Origin: Mangrovihabitans endophyticus
GTDB taxonomy: Bacteria; Actinomycetota; Actinomycetes; Mycobacteriales; Micromonosporaceae
Length of the DNA: 52,275 nucleotides
Direction: 5' to 3'
Assembly (NCBI RefSeq): GCF_014646155.1
Contig: NZ_BMMX01000039.1
Coordinates: forward strand, 1-52,275
Under the pieces are notes generated by a model. The model saw only the letters and a program-made list of their open reading frames with translations. It was not told the DNA's origin and did no database searches. Below, in pieces: positions 24,539-32,443 of the stretch. Within the stretch, counting starts at the first letter, position 1. Each line of letters begins with the position of its first letter. A program made the translations under genes and the position numbers.

Positions 24539-25329
24539 CCCTGCTGCCCATGGGCGCCCCGATCCGCCGGGCGCTGACCCTCGAGGAGCTGACCGCCGTG
24601 CTCGCCCGCATCCGCGCCGCCGAGGACATCTCCAGGGTGCTGGCTGTCGCGGTGGTCGCGGTGTACGACACCCTGCTGGCCGACCGGGGCCTGAGCATGG
24701 CCACGCTGCCGGACGGCCAGCAACTCGACCCGCGGAAATTCCTGATCCCCGCCTCGCAGCGGGACGCGGTCACCGGGGCGGTCCTGGACCGGGCCGCCGC
24801 CGAGGGCGGCGACCCCGGCGTGGCCCTGGATCTGGTCAACCTGCTGCCGGGCAGCTACGACGACCCGGACGCGCCGGTCCCGGACGGGCTGCCCGGCCCG
24901 GCGCGACGGAGCGAGCATCTGGAGGTGGTGCTCACCCGCGACGCGGTCGAGGCCGTCACCGCCGCCGGCCACCACATCCAGGCGCTGGCCGCCTACTACG
25001 GGCAGAACTCCCGCGAACACGTCACCGCCGCCACCACCTGGCTGGCCTGCCTGACGCAGGTCCTGAGCACGAGCGGCGGCCCCCAGCTACGGGTCGCCCG
25101 TGAGGGGACTCTCAGCCTGCTGGTACGCACCGTCAGCGGCTTCACCGTCGGCGTGATCTTCCACGGCGACGCGCGGCGCTGCATCGCCGGTGACGGCTGC
25201 ACTGCGCTGATCGACGACGACGGCACCGTTCATGCCCCGTACGCCGCGTCGCCGGTCGCCGAGCACCGCCACCAGCCCGGCTTCCCGCTGCAGGGGCCCC
25301 GGCCGGGGTCCTGGAGCCTGCACTCCTGA
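24535..25329 (+). CDS. ICE protein of unknown function, third of the trio
   Basis: 264 residues from ATG overlapping the previous stop. The N-terminal half is helical (RALTLEELTAVLARIRAAED). The C-terminal half has short beta segments (GTLSLLVRTVSGFTVGVIFH, TALIDDDGTVHAPYA). No catalytic motif is evident and there is no signal peptide. It is the last gene before a leader with a strong hairpin (25426-25463). Confidence 0.65.
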   Translation: MTLLPMGAPIRRALTLEELTAVLARIRAAEDISRVLAVAVVAVYDTLLADRGLSMATLPDGQQLDPRKFLIPASQRDAVTGAVLDRAAAEGGDPGVALDLVNLLPGSYDDPDAPVPDGLPGPARRSEHLEVVLTRDAVEAVTAAGHHIQALAAYYGQNSREHVTAATTWLACLTQVLSTSGGPQLRVAREGTLSLLVRTVSGFTVGVIFHGDARRCIAGDGCTALIDDDGTVHAPYAASPVAEHRHQPGFPLQGPRPGSWSLHS

Positions 25330-25425
25330 GCGCAGCGCGGCGGTGCAGGCATCCCTGCCGCCGCGGTTTCGCTGGGTGATCGCTGGTCCGGACGCCGCCC
25401 GGCCCCACCCCCTTCTCTTTTTTCT

Positions 25426-25463
25426 GGTTTCCGGGCCCGGCCGTCGTGCCGTGCCCGGAAACC
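25426..25463. promoter_or_regulatory. Inverted repeat before the gene at 25490
   Basis: GGTTTCCGGGC and GCCCGGAAACC pair perfectly over 11 bases around a 16-base centre that itself contains CGGC/GCCG. The CTTTTTT upstream, on the 5' side, argues against a standard terminator of the previous gene. The downstream segment AAGGGAGTTCCCGTCATG matches the traG start region in 16 of 18 positions. Confidence 0.55.
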
Positions 25464-25489
25464 CCTTCTTCTGCAAGGGAGTTCCCGTC

Positions 25490-25957
25490 ATGACCCACGC
25501 CTACCTGCCCGGCATCACGCCGCCGCATCTGGCGGCGCATCTGCTGCTGCGCCCCGGCCAGCCGGTCCACGTCAACCACCACGCCGGCTGGCTGCCCGCC
25601 ACCGTCACCCGCATCGCCGCCCGCACCGTCGAGGTCAGCTACCCGGCCACCACCGCGGCCGGTCGGCTCGCCCGGACGGTGCGGCCGTGGGCGGTGCGCC
25701 CCGCCGACGGCGCCCGGCTGCGCCCGGCCCGGCAGGTCACCGCCGGTGACCAGATCATCTTCGGCAGCCGCATCCGGACGGTGGCCGCGCCCCCGGCCCA
25801 GGACCAGGCCGGCTGGCTCGTGCTGGCCTTCACCGACGGCGGCCAGGCCGCCCTGGTGCTGCCCGGCGCGGTCCTGCGCCTGCTCGACGACACCCCGCCG
25901 GTGAGCGTCCACGGCCGGCCCGTGACCACCAGGTCCGGCAGGCCCGGCCATGCCTGA
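25490..25957 (+). CDS. ICE protein of unknown function, beta-rich
   Basis: 155 residues. It starts at the ATG after the shared leader sequence. The composition suggests small beta-barrel units: RPGQPVHVNHHAGWLPATVT, ARTVEVSYPATTAAG, VTAGDQIIFGSRIRTVA and QAALVLPGAVLRLL. This pattern is compatible with nucleic-acid or partner-binding barrels such as SH3-like folds, but no family is recognised. The next gene starts eight bases before its stop. Confidence 0.6.
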   Translation: MTHAYLPGITPPHLAAHLLLRPGQPVHVNHHAGWLPATVTRIAARTVEVSYPATTAAGRLARTVRPWAVRPADGARLRPARQVTAGDQIIFGSRIRTVAAPPAQDQAGWLVLAFTDGGQAALVLPGAVLRLLDDTPPVSVHGRPVTTRSGRPGHA

Positions 25958-26462
25958 CCGGATCACGGACAGCCGGCGCCCGCCCGCGCCGGGCGAGCCC
26001 GGCATCCCCGGCGACGTGCCCGGCCCCGGCGGGCGCGGGCAGCAGGGGGTGTTCACCGGCGCGTGGCTGGCCGAGGGCTGCGACTGCCACCCCTACACCG
26101 CCGGCTACGCCGGGCGCCTGGTGCGCTCCGGCGCCGGCGGGTGCGTGTTTCGTACCAGCCGGGCCGTGGCCGGCGCGGTCGTCGCCGGGTACCAGCACGC
26201 CCTGCTGGGGCTGGTCTTCGAGCACACCGGGCAGGGCGCCTACCTGGGCGATGCGTGGCTGGCCGCCCTCGAGGACCACCCGTCGATCACCTGGCTCGGC
26301 CCGCTGATCATCGCCGACCGGCGGCTGTGCACCGGCGACGACGCCGCCGTGGACATCACCGTGCCCGACGCCGTCGGCCTCTACACGATCGGCTGGGGCC
26401 TGAGCTGGGAGCGCGTCGACACCGCCGCCGTGCACACCGTCCACCGCACCCCGCACACCTGA
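25950..26462 (+). CDS. ICE protein sharing a domain with the next gene
   Basis: 170 residues from ATG overlapping the previous gene. The N-terminus is Pro/Gly-rich and disordered. The last part, HPSITWLGPLIIADRRLCTG then DDAAVDITVPDAVGLYTIGW and GLSWERV, aligns with residues near 88-142 of the following protein (RIEKHGEHLVADWRLVTGDR). No enzymatic motif or membrane segment. The two adjacent genes therefore derive from a domain duplication. Confidence 0.65.
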   Translation: MPDRITDSRRPPAPGEPGIPGDVPGPGGRGQQGVFTGAWLAEGCDCHPYTAGYAGRLVRSGAGGCVFRTSRAVAGAVVAGYQHALLGLVFEHTGQGAYLGDAWLAALEDHPSITWLGPLIIADRRLCTGDDAAVDITVPDAVGLYTIGWGLSWERVDTAAVHTVHRTPHT

Positions 26463-26487
26463 CCCGCCGACCCGTGAGGAGACACCC

Positions 26488-27213
26488 GTGAGCCCGCCAC
26501 CCGCCCGCCGGCTGATCTTCAGCCACTACCTGCTGCGCCTGCCCGGCCACGGCGGTGCCCGCCGGCGCATCGGCTACCACGCCGCACCGGCGGCGACACC
26601 GGGCATGATCCGGGCCAGCCGCGCCGTCGCCGCGCAGATCGCCGCCGACCTGCAGGCGCTGCGCGCCGAAACGCTGGCCGCGGCCGCCCGCCGCGAGCAG
26701 TTCTACGACGACGCCCTCGTCGAGGTCGACAGCCACCTCCCGCGTATCGAGAAGCACGGCGAGCACCTGGTCGCGGACTGGCGGCTGGTGACCGGCGACC
26801 GCAACGCGGTACGCGCCACCAGCCCCGACCCCGACGGCCGCTACACCCTCGACCTGGGTCTGGGCTGGCAGCGGGTCGGCGCCGGGCAGTGCGACACCGT
26901 CCGCGACGACACCACCGGCGCGTCACCGCTGGCCGACGCCTCCGCGGCGTATGCGAGCTGCTTCACCGACGCGCCCGCCGCCCTGCTGCACCTGGCCGGA
27001 CGGGCCGGCATCGCCGTGGCCTGGCTCGACCGCGACGCCATCGAGGCCGGCAGCCGGGAACTGACCGACGAGCAATGGGCGCTGATCCGCGACCAGCTCG
27101 ACCAGTACCACGAGCACGTGTCGGGAACCGGCACCGTGAACAGCACCTTCCTCGACCGGATCTTCGCCCGCGCCGGCCTTGAGCGCCGCACCAGCGCCAA
27201 CCCGGGCGAGTAA
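26488..27213 (+). CDS. ICE protein sharing a domain with the previous gene
   Basis: 241 residues from GTG with GTGAGGAG upstream. The first part (RRLIFSHYLLRLPGHGGARR) is followed by a helix with Ala/Arg repeats. The central domain RIEKHGEHLVADWRLVTGDR with SPDPDGRYTLDLGLGWQRVG parallels the end of the previous protein. The C-terminal 100 residues are helical (LTDEQWALIRDQLDQYHEHV). No known family. It ends before a 15-base perfect inverted repeat. Confidence 0.65.
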   Translation: MSPPPARRLIFSHYLLRLPGHGGARRRIGYHAAPAATPGMIRASRAVAAQIAADLQALRAETLAAAARREQFYDDALVEVDSHLPRIEKHGEHLVADWRLVTGDRNAVRATSPDPDGRYTLDLGLGWQRVGAGQCDTVRDDTTGASPLADASAAYASCFTDAPAALLHLAGRAGIAVAWLDRDAIEAGSRELTDEQWALIRDQLDQYHEHVSGTGTVNSTFLDRIFARAGLERRTSANPGE

Positions 27214-27243
27214 CCACCCACCCCGATATTCGAAACCCCGCGT

Positions 27244-27304
27244 ACGGGCATCGCCGACTCGTCGGCCGCCCCGCGAGCAGGGGTGACCCGTCGGCGATGC
27301 CCGT
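27244..27304. promoter_or_regulatory. Large inverted repeat, 15-bp perfect arms
   Basis: ACGGGCATCGCCGAC (27244-27258) and GTCGGCGATGCCCGT (27290-27304) are perfect 15-base arms. A smaller CCCC/GGGG stem fits inside. It lies between the stop at 27213 and the ATG at 27329. It may act as a terminator, an attenuator or a single-strand hairpin during transfer. Confidence 0.65.
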
Positions 27305-27328
27305 CCCTGATGGACGGAGACCCCGCGC

Positions 27329-27946
27329 ATGACCCCCACCGGCAACACCCCCCGCTGCTGGACGAGCCCGCCGCCCGGGCCGCCACCGGCCGTCCTGCGC
27401 CGCGACGCGGAGACGATGATCGCCGCCCTCACCACGCAGACCGCGCCGGTTGTCGCCGCGATGGGCTGGGCCGAGGACGAGATCGCCGCGGCCAGCCGCC
27501 GGCATCCCGGCCAGGCCGACACCCTCTACCACACCTTCGCACTGCTGCAGCCGCGCGCCATCGGCGCGGGCATGGGCACCGCGTTCGTCTACCGCGCTCA
27601 CGCACGCGAACTACTGGAGCGGGCCGCCGCCGGGACGGACCTGCGCCCGGCGAGCGCCGCCGAGCTGTGCCTGGCCCTGGCCGAGACCAGCCTGCGCGCG
27701 CCGCTGCACGGCCCGGCCACCGGCCTGTACCTGCGGGCGTGGCAGGCCGCCTTCCCCGACCATCCGCTCACCGCCGGACACACCGGCCCGCTGGCCTCCT
27801 ACGAGCAGCTGTACCGGCCGCGGATCGACGAGCTGGAGGCGGACCTGCGCCACCGGCTGCGCGACCCCGGCCGGCAGGCCGGCGACATCGACTGCGCCGG
27901 CCGCCACCACGGCCACCGCGTCGCCTGCCGGTACGCCCGCCACTGA
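27329..27946 (+). CDS. ICE protein of unknown function, helical
   Basis: 205 residues. The ATG is 25 bases after the inverted repeat, with GGACGGAGA upstream. After a Pro-rich start the protein is mainly helical: VLRRDAETMIAALTTQTAPV, ELCLALAETSLRAPLH and YEQLYRPRIDELEADLRHRL. The C-terminus holds a Cys/His group (DIDCAGRHHGHRVACRYARH) that could bind metal. No family recognised. It precedes another leader hairpin and the Spd-like gene. Confidence 0.6.
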   Translation: MTPTGNTPRCWTSPPPGPPPAVLRRDAETMIAALTTQTAPVVAAMGWAEDEIAAASRRHPGQADTLYHTFALLQPRAIGAGMGTAFVYRAHARELLERAAAGTDLRPASAAELCLALAETSLRAPLHGPATGLYLRAWQAAFPDHPLTAGHTGPLASYEQLYRPRIDELEADLRHRLRDPGRQAGDIDCAGRHHGHRVACRYARH

Positions 27947-28074
27947 CCGTGCCACCCCGGCCGGCCCGTGTCGCCGAACCCTGACACGGCGACACCCGCG
28001 CGTTGCGTGAGCGTGTCGTCAGGCCGGCGAGCACCCGGCCTGCTCCCGGCACCACCACTGATCCCGCCGCTGTC

Positions 28075-28120
28075 GTGCGGGACGCACCAGCCGAACCCGT
28101 TTCGGCCCCGCGTCCCGCAC
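28075..28120. promoter_or_regulatory. Two-tier inverted repeat before the Spd-like gene
   Basis: Outer arms GTGCGGGACGC and GCGTCCCGCAC are perfect. An inner stem GCCGAA/TTCGGC is also present. It lies 84 bases upstream of the ATG at 28204. The outer-plus-inner layout resembles that at 11353 and 27244, although the sequences are unrelated. Confidence 0.6.
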
Positions 28121-28203
28121 CCCGGGGCGCTGGGCCCTGCCCTTTTGCAGGAGGCACCCATGCCCCACCATCTGACACCCCGCACGGCGCCCGGGGGTGC
28201 CCC

Positions 28204-29292
28204 ATGGCCACGCTGACCGCCGGCGGCCGCACGTCGGGCCGGGCTGCGGAACGCGCCGCGTGGGCGTTCTACGCCATCGCCGCGCTGGGCTCGTCCATCG
28301 GCCAGATCTGGGTCGGCGCGGTCATCCCGCCGTGGCCCGCCACCATGCCGCTGTGGCTGCGCGCCCTGCTGGTACTGCCCTTCGCGGGGGTCATCGACCT
28401 CGGCGGGGTCGTCTGCTCCGGCTTCGCCGACGCCCGGCAGCGCCTCGGCGAGAACGCCTACGGCTGGCGGATCCTGTCGGCCGCGTCGGTGAGCCTGGCC
28501 GTGGGCATCAACGTCGCCGGGCACCGCACCAGCCCCTATCTGGCCGTCGTGTTCGGCGGGCTCGGCGTGTTCGCCTACACGGTGTGGCTGCTGCACACCT
28601 CCGCCCGCCGCCGCGACGCGCTGCGCGCCAGCGGGAAGCTGGCGGCCACCGCACCGGCCTACGGGCTGTGGCAGTGGCGGCGCGAACCCGAGATCACCCA
28701 GCGCGCCAAGAGCCTCGCCGCGGAGTTCGGCTACGGACTGCACGAGTCCCTGACCCAGGCCCGCGCCCAGCTGCGCACCGAAGCCCGCCGCAGCGCGCTG
28801 GCCCGCCACATCGACACGATGATCAGGGCACGACACGCCAAAGATCCGGTGCTGGCGGCGATCGCCGCGACCACCACCCCGGTCGACGACGTCGCCGCCG
28901 CCCTCCTGTCCATGATCGACACGAAGGGGTGGGCGCGGGCGATCGCCGCCGAGATCCAGCCACCCGCCACCGACCCGCCCGACCCGCCCGCAAACGCCGG
29001 TCAGCCGGCGGCCGGGGCCGGTCAGGCGCACCAGCCGAGCACAGCCGTCCTGCGGCAGATCCCCACCCAGCAACCGGATTACGACCGCTGGCGCGAGATC
29101 TGGCACGCCCTCAACGACGGCACCGGTCCGTCCAATCAGGACGTCGCCGGCCGGTTCGGCGTGTCCACCCGCACCGTGCAGCGCATCCGCGACGCCGGCC
29201 GTGCCGGGTTGCTCGACTCACCCGACACCCCCGTCGCCCGGCTCACCGCCTCCGGCAACGGCACCTCGCCGCTGCCACCGGCCGCCGCCTGA
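28204..29292 (+). CDS. DUF2637/Spd-like membrane protein with C-terminal HTH
   Basis: 362 residues. ATG is chosen because it precedes a conserved N-terminus shared with the paralogue at 39603-40775. Four membrane helices in the first 140 residues (AWAFYAIAALGSSIGQIWVG, ALLVLPFAGVIDLGGVV, ILSAASVSLAVGINVAG, YLAVVFGGLGVFAYTVWLL) match DUF2637 plasmid-spread proteins of actinomycetes. A helical middle follows, and the end, NQDVAGRFGVSTRTVQRIRD, is a helix-turn-helix. Spd proteins help spread plasmids through mycelium after entry. Coupling a membrane domain to a DNA-binding end suggests it tethers element DNA at the membrane (inference). Confidence 0.8.
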   Translation: MATLTAGGRTSGRAAERAAWAFYAIAALGSSIGQIWVGAVIPPWPATMPLWLRALLVLPFAGVIDLGGVVCSGFADARQRLGENAYGWRILSAASVSLAVGINVAGHRTSPYLAVVFGGLGVFAYTVWLLHTSARRRDALRASGKLAATAPAYGLWQWRREPEITQRAKSLAAEFGYGLHESLTQARAQLRTEARRSALARHIDTMIRARHAKDPVLAAIAATTTPVDDVAAALLSMIDTKGWARAIAAEIQPPATDPPDPPANAGQPAAGAGQAHQPSTAVLRQIPTQQPDYDRWREIWHALNDGTGPSNQDVAGRFGVSTRTVQRIRDAGRAGLLDSPDTPVARLTASGNGTSPLPPAAA

Positions 29293-29357
29293 CCCCGGGC
29301 GCCGCAGGGTGGGCGCACTGGCACCACCGCCGGTGTCCACCCCGCGGCGCACCGGGG
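29293..29357. terminator. Long imperfect hairpin directly after the stop codon
   Basis: CCCCGGGCGCCGCAGGGTGG (29293-29312) pairs with CCACCCCGCGGCGCACCGGG and the next G (29337-29357) with one bulge and one mismatch, giving about 19 pairs. It starts one base after the stop of the Spd-like gene. A terminator is the simplest reading, though it is also part of the leader of the next gene. Confidence 0.65.
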
Positions 29358-29434
29358 GAGGAGCTGCCCGGCCGGTGACCCCTGCCATGACAGAAAGGGC
29401 ATGACATGCCGGCCGACACCCTCCGGAGCCGGTC

Positions 29435-30553
29435 ATGACCGGCCGCCTGCTCGCCCTGATCACCGCCGCCGCGGTGACCGCCGTCGCCGCCGTCGCCGTC
29501 CTCGCCGCGCTGGGCGGCGCAGCCTCCGGCTGCCTGCCCACCCCGTCGTCCGGGTCCGTGCGCGGCTTCGACACCCACCAGCGGCGCAACGCCGCAATCA
29601 TCGTTCAGGTCGCCGACCAGCGCGGCCTGCCGGACCGGGCGGCGGTCATCGCCGTGGCCGTCGCCATGCGCGAATCCCAGCTGCACAACATCGGCGACCT
29701 CGGCGACAACAACGACCACGACAGCCTCGGGCTGTTCCAGCAGCGCCCCAGCCAGGGCTGGGGGACACCGCAGCAGATCATGAACCCCGCGTACGCGGCA
29801 GGACGGTTCTACGACACGCTGCTCGGCGTCGAGCACTGGCAGCACCTGCCGCTGACCGTGGCCGCCCAGGCCGTGCAGAACAGCGCCTACCCCGGCGCAT
29901 ACGCCGCGCACGAACCCGACGCGACCGCGCTGGTCGCCGCCACCATTCGCGGCCCCCACGACGGCGCGGCTGCTGCCGCTGGACTATGCGGCGGGACCGG
30001 CTGCCCCAGCTTCACCCCACCGCCGGATGGCTCCGGCGGGTGCGCCGGCCTGGACGCCGTGTTCGCCCGGGCCCGCTCGTGGCTCACCGCCTGGCCCGGC
30101 GGCCGCCCCGTGCCCTACCTGTCGAGCAACGCCCCCGCCGACCTGTTCGGCGGATACCGGCGTGACTGCTCCGGCTACCTCTCCATGGCGCTGGGCCTGC
30201 CCGGGCCCGGCCTGGACACCATCACCCTCGCCGCCCGCTCCACCATCATCACCCCAGCAGACCTGCACCCCGGCGACCTGATGATCAAACCCGCGGCCGG
30301 CGGCGCCGGACACGTCGTTCTGTTCGCCGGCTGGACCGGCACCTCGAGGTCGTCCTACTGGGGCTACGAACAATCCGGCGACGGCGGCACCCACTACCGC
30401 CAGATCCCCTACCCCTACTTCGGCGGGTACGCGATGACGCCGTATCGCGCGAGACCGGCCACGACAGTGACGAACGAGAACCAACGATCGCACGACGCGG
30501 CCAGCAGTGATCCCATGACCCAGCGATCAGGAACCAGGGCCCACCCGATGTAG
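29435..30553 (+). CDS. Secreted cell-wall hydrolase: lysozyme-like plus NlpC/P60-like domains
   Basis: 372 residues. The N-terminal segment LLALITAAAVTAVAAVAVLA is a signal peptide or membrane anchor. The first domain contains AVAVAMRESQLHNIGDLGDN then DSLGLFQQRPSQGWG, with Glu80 in the position of the lytic transglycosylase acid. The second domain contains DCSGYLSMALGL (Cys245) and AGHVVLFAGW (His293), the Cys-His pair of NlpC/P60 peptidases. This matches the VirB1-like wall-opening enzymes of Gram-positive conjugation systems. It would act outside the membrane. The last 30 residues are polar and unstructured. Confidence 0.82.
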   Translation: MTGRLLALITAAAVTAVAAVAVLAALGGAASGCLPTPSSGSVRGFDTHQRRNAAIIVQVADQRGLPDRAAVIAVAVAMRESQLHNIGDLGDNNDHDSLGLFQQRPSQGWGTPQQIMNPAYAAGRFYDTLLGVEHWQHLPLTVAAQAVQNSAYPGAYAAHEPDATALVAATIRGPHDGAAAAAGLCGGTGCPSFTPPPDGSGGCAGLDAVFARARSWLTAWPGGRPVPYLSSNAPADLFGGYRRDCSGYLSMALGLPGPGLDTITLAARSTIITPADLHPGDLMIKPAAGGAGHVVLFAGWTGTSRSSYWGYEQSGDGGTHYRQIPYPYFGGYAMTPYRARPATTVTNENQRSHDAASSDPMTQRSGTRAHPM

Positions 30554-30567
30554 GCGGCCCTGGTTCC
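30530..30567 (+). terminator. Terminator spanning the stop codon
   Basis: GGAACCAGGGCC (30530-30541) and GGCCCTGGTTCC (30556-30567) are perfect 12-base arms. The TAG stop of the wall hydrolase gene lies in the 14-base loop. A short CGTTGGTTAGTT follows. It marks the right end of this ICE block. Confidence 0.75.
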
Positions 30568-30694
30568 GTTGGTTAGTTCCGGTCCCACTCGTCAAGGTCT
30601 TTGGGGGCCCATCACTCGACAACGGTTTCCTGTGTTCGGGACTGGGACTCTGGGACCCACCCCTCGTCGAGGTTTTGGTGATGTTCGTTTCGGC

Positions 30695-31588
30695 CTAGGT
30701 GTGAGCTTGGTCCGTCGAACGGTCGGCGTACACGAATCGTTCGATCTGCGACACGGTTAGGTCTCGTCCGAGGGGGCGGAGGTAGCGTTCGGCGTACTCG
30801 GCGGGTCCGACTTGTTCGTGTTCGGTCCATCCGTAGTCGCGGAGCAGTTTGGGCGTCTCCTCTGGAAGTAGCCCGAAGTGCCAGACGTGGCGTTTGGTGA
30901 CGAACTCTTGCCTCGCGGGTGCGGCGCCGTAGTCCTCGGTGCCGTCGAGGAAGTCCTGGCGGAGGTAGGTGAAGATGAGCCGGCTCCCCGGCGCGGATGG
31001 GGTGAGGCTGGCGAGTGTCCTGCGGATGCCGTCCTCGGTCAGGTACTGGGTGACGGCCTCCCAGATGAACATGGCCGGTTCGGTCCAGTCGAAGCCGGCC
31101 GCGGTGAGCGCGGCGGCGAGGTCGTCGGTTTCGAGGTCGACCGCGGTGAGGGTGGTGGCCGGCAGTTGGCCGTAGGTCTCGGTGAGGCGGCGGCGTTTGT
31201 AGGCGATGTTGGCTGGCAGGTCGGTCTCGAATGATCGGGCTCCGGTCGGGGTTACGAGCCGGTAGGGGCGGGTGTCGAGTCCGGCGCCGAGGAAGGCGAA
31301 CTGTTTGATGCCGTCGTGCAGAGCGTCTCGGACTTTGTCATCGGCGTACCTTTTGCGACACAGCATGCTGCCCCAGAGGCCGTGCGCTTTGCTGTCGGTG
31401 GCCCGGACGAGCAGGTGATGGATCGGTTTCCATCGGCAAGCGCCGACGATCAAGCGTTGGCCAGGTGGTAACAGGCGGGCGGCGTCCGGGTCGTCGAACA
31501 GCCGTTGATTCGCGGGGAGGATCTGCTCGCAGGCGGCGATGACCATCGGGCCGAAGGCGGTCTGTGCCGCGGCCGGTAGTGCTGTCAT
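30695..31588 (-). CDS. SAM-dependent methyltransferase, leucine-carboxyl-methyltransferase-like family
   Basis: 297 residues from ATG with AAGGAG upstream. QFAFLGAGLDTRPYRL (about residues 97-112) is the SAM-binding signature of the LCM/TIGR00027 family, followed by SFETDLPANIAYKRRRL and TAVDLETDDL for the acidic-loop region. FIWEAVTQYLTEDGIRRTL is the conserved 'WEGVxxYL' block. Actinobacteria have many such enzymes acting on carboxyl or hydroxyl groups of small molecules. The start overlaps the stop of the GbsR/MarR gene, so they form an operon that the regulator probably controls. Confidence 0.87.
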   Translation of the reverse strand: MTALPAAAQTAFGPMVIAACEQILPANQRLFDDPDAARLLPPGQRLIVGACRWKPIHHLLVRATDSKAHGLWGSMLCRKRYADDKVRDALHDGIKQFAFLGAGLDTRPYRLVTPTGARSFETDLPANIAYKRRRLTETYGQLPATTLTAVDLETDDLAAALTAAGFDWTEPAMFIWEAVTQYLTEDGIRRTLASLTPSAPGSRLIFTYLRQDFLDGTEDYGAAPARQEFVTKRHVWHFGLLPEETPKLLRDYGWTEHEQVGPAEYAERYLRPLGRDLTVSQIERFVYADRSTDQAHT

Positions 31589-32109
31589 CCTTGTGACTCC
31601 TTGGCTGCGCGGGCGGTTGAGGGCAGGGGCGGCGCGTTGTCGAAGATCTGTTGCATCCAGCGGAAGACCTCGTTGGCGGCGGCGATGCGTCCACCGTGGT
31701 TGGGTGACGAACCGGCCAGGGGTGTGCCGTCGTGCAGGATCTTGCCGACGGCGGCCAGTGAGGCGATCTGCCGTTGGACGACTTTCTCCCAGGCGTCGTC
31801 GTCGACGCGGTAGAACACCGTCCGGGACGCCGGCTTGGTCAGGACGCGAACGAACCCGACGGAGCTGAGCAGGCGAAGGTTGGTCGACAAGGAGGCCCGG
31901 CTGGCTCCGATCGCGGTCGCGATCTGCTGCGCGGACTGCTCGGGCGGGTCGCAGATCATCAACCAACCGAGCACCCGCCCGGCGATCAGCGGCACGCCGT
32001 CCTGGTCAGCGCAGTACTTGGCGAGCCGTTCGACCCATTCCAGCACGGCTGCCGAAGGACCGACGAGGGCGTCGTTGTCAGATACTTCAGCATTCGATGG
32101 CTGTTTCAC
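31585..32109 (-). CDS. GbsR/MarR-family transcriptional regulator
   Basis: 174 residues from GTG. AGRVLGWLMICDPPEQSAQQ with IATAIGASRASLSTNLRLLS forms the winged helix-turn-helix, and VGFVRVLTKPASRTVFYRV the wing, typical of GbsR/MarR dimers. The C-terminal helices would be the dimer or effector region. It is transcribed into the methyltransferase gene with a four-base overlap. A nested palindrome at 32101-32133 covers its start codon and leader, suggesting autoregulation. Confidence 0.85.
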   Translation of the reverse strand: MKQPSNAEVSDNDALVGPSAAVLEWVERLAKYCADQDGVPLIAGRVLGWLMICDPPEQSAQQIATAIGASRASLSTNLRLLSSVGFVRVLTKPASRTVFYRVDDDAWEKVVQRQIASLAAVGKILHDGTPLAGSSPNHGGRIAAANEVFRWMQQIFDNAPPLPSTARAAKESQG

Positions 32110-32133
32110 AAATTTCAGTCTTTACTGAAACAG
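32101..32133. promoter_or_regulatory. Nested palindromic operator over the regulator start
   Basis: TTTCAGT-CTTT-ACTGAAA (32113-32130) is a perfect palindrome. The flanks extend it with CTGTTTCA (32101-32108) and TGAAACAG (32126-32133). The sequence is AT-richer than its surroundings and lies on the start codon and 5' leader of the GbsR/MarR gene. It is probably that regulator's own binding site. Confidence 0.6.
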
Positions 32134-32209
32134 GTCTCTTGTCCAGGCTGGATGGTCCGGTTGGTATGTGTTCGCGAAGGACGGTTCGGCTACCCGTGAA
32201 CAGGGTTTT

Positions 32210-32443
32210 TTCGCCAGTTGAGGTCCCACCTCGATCGGGTGGTTCGATGTTCGCCAGTTCCGGACCGCTTCGTGTGGTGGGAGCATCGGCTGGGTCTGGA
32301 CGGGAGGCCGCCGATGCCGCCGATGTCGAAGGTCGACCTGTTCGCGGCGATCCGGCGGGATTCCCGCGCCGGTCTGTCCGTGCGTGGTCTGGCCCGCAAG
32401 TATCAGGTCATCGACGACATCCTGCGCGCGGACCTGGACGCGC
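32210..32443 (+). mobile_element. IS21-family end and IstA N-terminal stump
   Basis: TTCGCCAGTT occurs twice 40 bases apart (32210 and 32250); repeated terminal sequences are typical of IS21 ends. From about 32314 the frame reads MPPMSKVDLFAAIRRDSRAG then LSVRGLARKY, the start of an IstA subfamily, and then jumps to QVIDDILRADLDA, which belongs some 40 residues later in intact proteins. This is an internally deleted stump of a different IstA type from the one at 3346. It runs directly into the hydrolase gene. Confidence 0.6.

Noticed and set aside
29406..29438. A ten-codon leader peptide (MPADTLRSRS) before the wall hydrolase
   Set aside because: Only the short frame and overlap support it; no regulatory codons or attenuator logic were seen.
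21629..30567. Reading the inverted repeats as a CRISPR-like array
   Set aside because: The repeats differ in sequence, have no regular spacing or spacers, and no cas genes are present.
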